Source: Canna indica (taxonomy: Eukaryota > Streptophyta > Magnoliopsida > Zingiberales > Cannaceae). Taken from it: a stretch of 64,000 nucleotides of DNA. The notes beneath the pieces were generated by a model that saw nothing but the letters and a program-made list of their open reading frames with translations, did no database searches and was not told the origin of the DNA. Positions 60,109 through 64,000 of the stretch are shown piece by piece. Position numbers and translations under genes: made by a program. The DNA lies in the NCBI GenBank assembly GCA_034359265.1, contig CP136892.1, forward strand, positions 13,068,501-13,132,500, read 5' to 3'. Each line of letters starts with the position of its first letter. The stretch's first letter is position 1.

Positions 60109-61274
60109 TTTAAAAAAGAACAAAAAAACACATCTACAAGCCCACCTACAAGATTAATGAAGTGCGTCCATTGGGATTAGAAATGTGAGAAAATATAGAG
60201 ATACGTAAGGAAGCTTTACTAAACACAAAAAAATATAATGGAGGGCTTTTAGTGTATGTGCATCCTCTAACAAAAGAGAAACAAGACATAAGTCTACACG
60301 AAATTGAATTTGTTGCAAAGAAAGATAATCAAGTGTCCGACATGCTTCTATCAGGGCTCATATATATAACCCCCTAAGAGGCATTAGCAAGAAAAACTTT
60401 GTTTTATCTGTAATCTCATCAATCACAAAATTCCATTTTTCGAGTTGCTAGCTTGCATTACAACTATGACAGAGCTCTTACATGCCAAATGGACCCAATA
60501 TTGGGCTAATGACTCATCAAAATGAAAATAACAAGGATAATTATACAAAATACTAAAATAATAAAAATATCATTAATACAACCAGTAAATTTTCTCAATT
60601 CTTCATACGTTAGTGTTACATGAAGGCACACAAGGTGCAACATTGACGTTGGACTGGAGTATGAGACATAGAGTTGCTCTTCAGTAAATTCTGAGAGGAG
60701 ATGAGAGAAGATAGACATCCATCAAGTATGAGAGGAGACAAAAATTATAGATATTAAAATCCTTGGTTAGAACTAAATATAATTGCCTTGCTACAAGCTG
60801 TGCATCTTATTCAGCAAGTTAAAAGTTTTCCTAATTCTAATTAGTAATTACTTCAAAATTTTCCAATGCAAATTTTTACCTTAGGCATCTTTCCATAGTA
60901 AGCATTAAAAAAAGCTACAAAAAGGAGTAAATATAATATAAAGGTTTACCTAGTAATACTTATAAATACAAAATTATAACTTGAGCTAATATTAGATCCA
61001 AGATAGACTCAGAGAGGAATTATACCTAAATTGCATTGTCTTAAGTAGACCAAGACATCACTTATGGGATTGATTGGGGGCACCACAGTAGTGTTCATTT
61101 ACATGACAAGAAACAGAAGAAAATTCCAAACTTTCTAGGTCATAAAAAATATAATGTCTACATACATCAAAATAGTTTGGATAACACTTGAAGAGCTTCA
61201 GATAAGTGAAATGGAAATCCAAATCAACTTAGTATAAAAAATGCAAATTATATCCTACACTAACCTTCTGCAGC
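60109..61274. other. Intergenic region downstream of the NYN gene
   Basis: AT-rich; it includes the 3' flank of the minus-strand NYN gene. No other gene is visible. Confidence 0.45.
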
Positions 61275-62564
61275 TCAAATATAGGGATCATCGTCCTCTT
61301 CCTCGCTATCCCAGAACAAGTTGACAGTTTCTCTGGGTGATCCAAAGCTCCGAGTGTCCTCATATCCAAATTCCTCATTAAATTGACCATCATCAACCAG
61401 CTCCTCCTCTGAAAATGCTGAAATTCCAAGTCCATCCAATCTGGAATTTCTAGTTACAATCTCATCAACTACTAAATCTATATCTGGCATCTCAACGTCG
61501 TCATAAAAACTAGCTGGTGCAAATAATTCTTCCTCATTGTCATCCACACTGCCGTAATAATTTGCGTCCTCACTATCCGAGAATTGTGCCCCCCAGCTCG
61601 ACTGCAATATCTCTTCACCCACCTCCCCATTCTGCACACGTAACCAAGGTACCCATATATCAGCCTGACGTCCCAGAACTCTCCGTCCATCCCCAACCAC
61701 AACCGTCCTCAGAGAAGCCTCCCTCGCCCTCCTTATCATGTCGGAAAAATCCGAGTCGTCGGACACCAATAACAACCAATCAATCCCCCGAGTCATGGAG
61801 TGCTGCATCTGTCTCTTGAGCGCCCAGTCCGCAGCCTGTGGTTTGTCCGCCACCATCTTGACGAAGACCCCTGCCCGCCGGAGCTCCGATGCGAGGCCGT
61901 ATCCAGTTTTTGGGGTAAGAAGAGAGCGGGCTGCTTCCTCATATTTGTGGTTCCCGGAGACGAACCTCTCGCGGTACCTTTGCCGTTTCTTTCCCTTGAG
62001 GGAACGCATGCGATCCAGCTTCTTCTGGCGTTCGCGCACGTGGAGTTGGCGGAAGTGCTTCTTGAGATCGAGGTTGGTTCGGCACTTGCGGCCGCAGACG
62101 CCGCAGGTGTAGGGCTCGGCGGGGGCGACGACTCCCTTGCGCTCGAGGATGTCAACGCAGCGGCGCTCGCGGCGCTGCTCGAGGACCCACTGCGGGAGGT
62201 GGACAAAGGCGTGGCGGTTGGCGTAGGCGGAGACCTCGACGACACGGCCGAAGAGCTCGGCGGCGCGGCGGAGGGCGATGGCGGCCTCGTAGGGGGGTCC
62301 GCGAGGGGGCTTGTTGTCGAGGTCCCAGAGGACCACCACGGCTTGCTGGCGGGCGGACCATACGCCGTCGCGGCCGCGGGACATGTCAACCTGGGCCGCG
62401 GCGGCGCTGAGGTCGGGAGGCTGGGCGGCACAGGCGATGGGGCGGGCGGCGGCGGTGCGGTGGCGGAGAGCGAGGGTAGAGAGGGAGCGGGGAAGGAGGA
62501 GAGGAGAGACCGTGAGAGAGGGTGGTCGCGGTGGGAAGTGGACGGCGGGGGCCGGACTGAGCAT
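61275..62564 (-). CDS. NYN-domain putative ribonuclease with an inserted C2H2 zinc finger
   Basis: A single exon encodes 429 residues from ATG 62564, the first in-frame ATG. Residues 1 to about 48 are rich in Pro, Ser, Leu, Arg and Ala with no acids (ending ARPIACAAQ), like a plastid or mitochondrial transit peptide. The NYN (PIN-like) fold starts with VVVLWDLDNKPP, whose Asp residues at about 81 and 83 are expected to bind metal. It continues after a C2H2 finger (Cys154, Cys157, His170, His175; YTCGVCGRKCRTNLDLKKHF) and a very basic stretch, with LLLVSDDSDFSDM (Asp at about 269, 270 and 272) and TVVVGDG. The C-terminal about 100 residues are acidic. NYN domains cut RNA; the substrate here is unknown. 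Codon use is strongly GC-biased in the 5' half, as in many monocot genes. Confidence 0.88.
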   Translation of the reverse strand: MLSPAPAVHFPPRPPSLTVSPLLLPRSLSTLALRHRTAAARPIACAAQPPDLSAAAAQVDMSRGRDGVWSARQQAVVVLWDLDNKPPRGPPYEAAIALRRAAELFGRVVEVSAYANRHAFVHLPQWVLEQRRERRCVDILERKGVVAPAEPYTCGVCGRKCRTNLDLKKHFRQLHVRERQKKLDRMRSLKGKKRQRYRERFVSGNHKYEEAARSLLTPKTGYGLASELRRAGVFVKMVADKPQAADWALKRQMQHSMTRGIDWLLLVSDDSDFSDMIRRAREASLRTVVVGDGRRVLGRQADIWVPWLRVQNGEVGEEILQSSWGAQFSDSEDANYYGSVDDNEEELFAPASFYDDVEMPDIDLVVDEIVTRNSRLDGLGISAFSEEELVDDGQFNEEFGYEDTRSFGSPRETVNLFWDSEEEDDDPYI

Positions 62565-63083
62565 GTTGCTTGGTCTTGATGAGTTAGTGGTGACCGCGGC
62601 GTCGGGCTTTTCCTCCCCACCGGACACCAAAGATATGATTTTGGATTAGATAACGGTCACGGCCGAATTAAAAACCGATCCATATTTGAGTTTTGCTTGG
62701 GCTCGAAGAAGATCTTCGTTTTCTATATTTTCTTCTTTCTACACAAATCTTTTCTTGGAGAAATTCTTGGAGCTTGATTTTTCATAATATCTTTGGATAA
62801 AAAGTATGGATAAGGAATATTCATTTATGGGCAAACTGGCAAAGTACATTTCACTGTGTATTTTGAGTTGGCGAGTAGAGATAGTTTGGGATGAGACGAT
62901 ATGAGAGAAATATTTTGTGTTTGATTTAACAAGCAATGATAAGGGAAGGAGAGGGAGATTTCTCCGATCTTACTTGATTGAAGAGAAAAAAAAGAAAGGA
63001 AAAAAATTATATTTGTTTCGACCAGCAAGAGGCCAAAGTAACAAAAGTTTATAAATTTTTTAATAATAAATATTCTCTTCTAC
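62565..63083. other. Upstream flank of the NYN gene
   Basis: Holds the presumed promoter. No coding sequence is recognised, and no clear TATA box could be assigned. Confidence 0.4.
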
Positions 63084-63426
63084 TAGGGGTGTGCATGGAT
63101 GCCGAGTAGACTCGGAACGGGATTGAAACTTATTCAATTGGGTAGATTTCGTGTAGATCCGATTTAAATTCGAATAGGATCCGAAATAAAAATTAAGCAA
63201 CCGATTAAAATCGCATCCGATTCCGGGTATCCAAAATCAGAATCGTATCCTGAAATCTATAAATGAATAAGTTTCAACATGATACTCAGAACCTATATTA
63301 CACTATAAGTTCTGGATAGAATCCGATTTCAAGTCCTAATAGGATAAGATCCGAATCTAAAACTTAAAAACTAATCTTATATAGAATAGAATTCGAGCAT
63401 CATAACAAATATAAGATGTGCTCACC
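63084..63426. mobile_element. hAT-B short non-autonomous copy 2
   Basis: Starts TAGGGGTGTGCATGG at 63084 and continues with GCCGAGTAGACTCGGAAC, as in copy 1 (28588). The right end GCTCACC at 63420-63426 lacks the last four expected bases. TCTTCTAC (63076-63083) and TCTTCTCC (63427-63434) match at 7 of 8 bases and would be the target duplication. Confidence 0.72.
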
Positions 63427-63621
63427 TCTTCTCCCATCAAAATCCTTTATATGTATTTCTTTAAGAAAAAAACACTTACATTTATAATAAAAATGAAGAA
63501 TACAAGTACCGAAGGAGAGAGGGAATATACAGGAAAAATCCCTTATTTTTGAAGATAATTTCCGTTCTTCACTCTAATCAAATAAAAAATATTATCAAAA
63601 CTCGACAAAACAATATACACA

Positions 63622-63934
63622 GGCCTCGTTTGCTTTGCCGGATTAAGAAGATTGATTGAATTTTAAAATCCAATTCATTGTTTACAATAACAATGAATAA
63701 AATTGAGTTAGAAATTGAGTAAATTTATTTTAATCCAAATTCATTTCTGGCCTGATTTAAAAATCCTGGAGGGTAGATTTAGAGCTCAAAATTCATATCT
63801 TATCCGTTCTTTTTATCTCATGTCAAAACAGACATAGGATAAGATTTTAAGAAATCCTCTTGAATTTTTATCCCACTCTTATTCACCTTAAATCTTATCA
63901 TATTCAAATCATATCCTCCGGAACAAACATGGCC
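63622..63934. mobile_element. Possible MITE
   Basis: Left end GGCCTCGTTTGCTTTGCCGG and right end, as reverse complement, GGCCATGTTTGTTCCGG are similar over about 17 bases. No clear target duplication, so the class is open. No coding sequence. Confidence 0.45.
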
Positions 63935-64000
63935 ACTTGGAGTTCTTAAATTGGATTTTGAATTCAATATTTATTTATGGTTATGTGATTAAACATAGAG

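Noticed and set aside
61793..62620. Frames of 275 and 259 codons overlapping the NYN gene
   Set aside because: Low-complexity Pro/Ser/Arg or Gly/Val/Ala translations of the same GC-rich DNA in other frames; only the 61275-62564 frame has recognisable domains.
62565..62630. Extension of the NYN protein upstream to 62630
   Set aside because: The upstream frame has no ATG; its apparent start is TTG. The first ATG is 62564.
1..64000. CRISPR arrays, operons, bacterial defence systems
   Set aside because: The window is clearly plant nuclear DNA with spliced genes; the repeats seen are transposon or minisatellite repeats without spacer structure.

Overview
This is a window of plant nuclear DNA. 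The genes have many GT-AG introns, the transposons are plant-type (hAT, PIF/Harbinger, LINE, LTR elements and MITEs), one gene encodes a plastid TRCF-like helicase, and one is an AP2-type gene with a miR172 target. GC-rich first exons (8864-9459, 36306-36763) and a GC-rich single-exon gene at 61275-62564 lean towards a monocot. That is an inference, and I cannot name the species.

Three host genes can be supported. (1) A 14-exon plastid TRCF/Mfd-like DNA helicase on the + strand (8864-26296, 821 aa by my splice model). (2) A 9-exon AP2/IDS1/TOE-like transcription factor on the - strand (34398-36763, 416 aa) with a miR172 site in its last exon. (3) A single-exon NYN-domain protein with a C2H2 finger on the - strand (61275-62564, 429 aa).

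Most of the rest is transposable elements. From left to right: a decayed LINE (1 to about 4440, - strand, running off the left edge); a PIF/Harbinger element with TTA target duplications (4504-8678), ending 185 bp before the helicase ATG; a hAT family with GC-rich ends, here called hAT-A, present as a nearly open autonomous-type copy in helicase intron 5 (15451-19466), as a short derivative nested inside another hAT MITE in intron 13 (24677-25852), and as a decayed copy at 52298-60100; several MITEs and fold-back repeats between 27 and 42 kb; a second hAT family, hAT-B, with a decayed coding copy (43106-47384) and two short relatives (28588-29034, 63084-63426); and a young LTR element without coding domains (52323-56307) inserted in the third hAT-A copy and filled with four tandem arrays.

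The best evidence for novelty is the hAT-A family. Perfect 8-bp target duplications define four insertions, one inside another. The intron 5 copy reads open over about 1,020 codons except for one TAG at codon 12, and its TATA box lies in the loop of an inverted repeat. The second candidate is the tandem-array LTR element, whose two 707-bp LTRs differ at only one position that I could see.

No computation was run. Splice sites, element borders and repeat alignments were read by eye.
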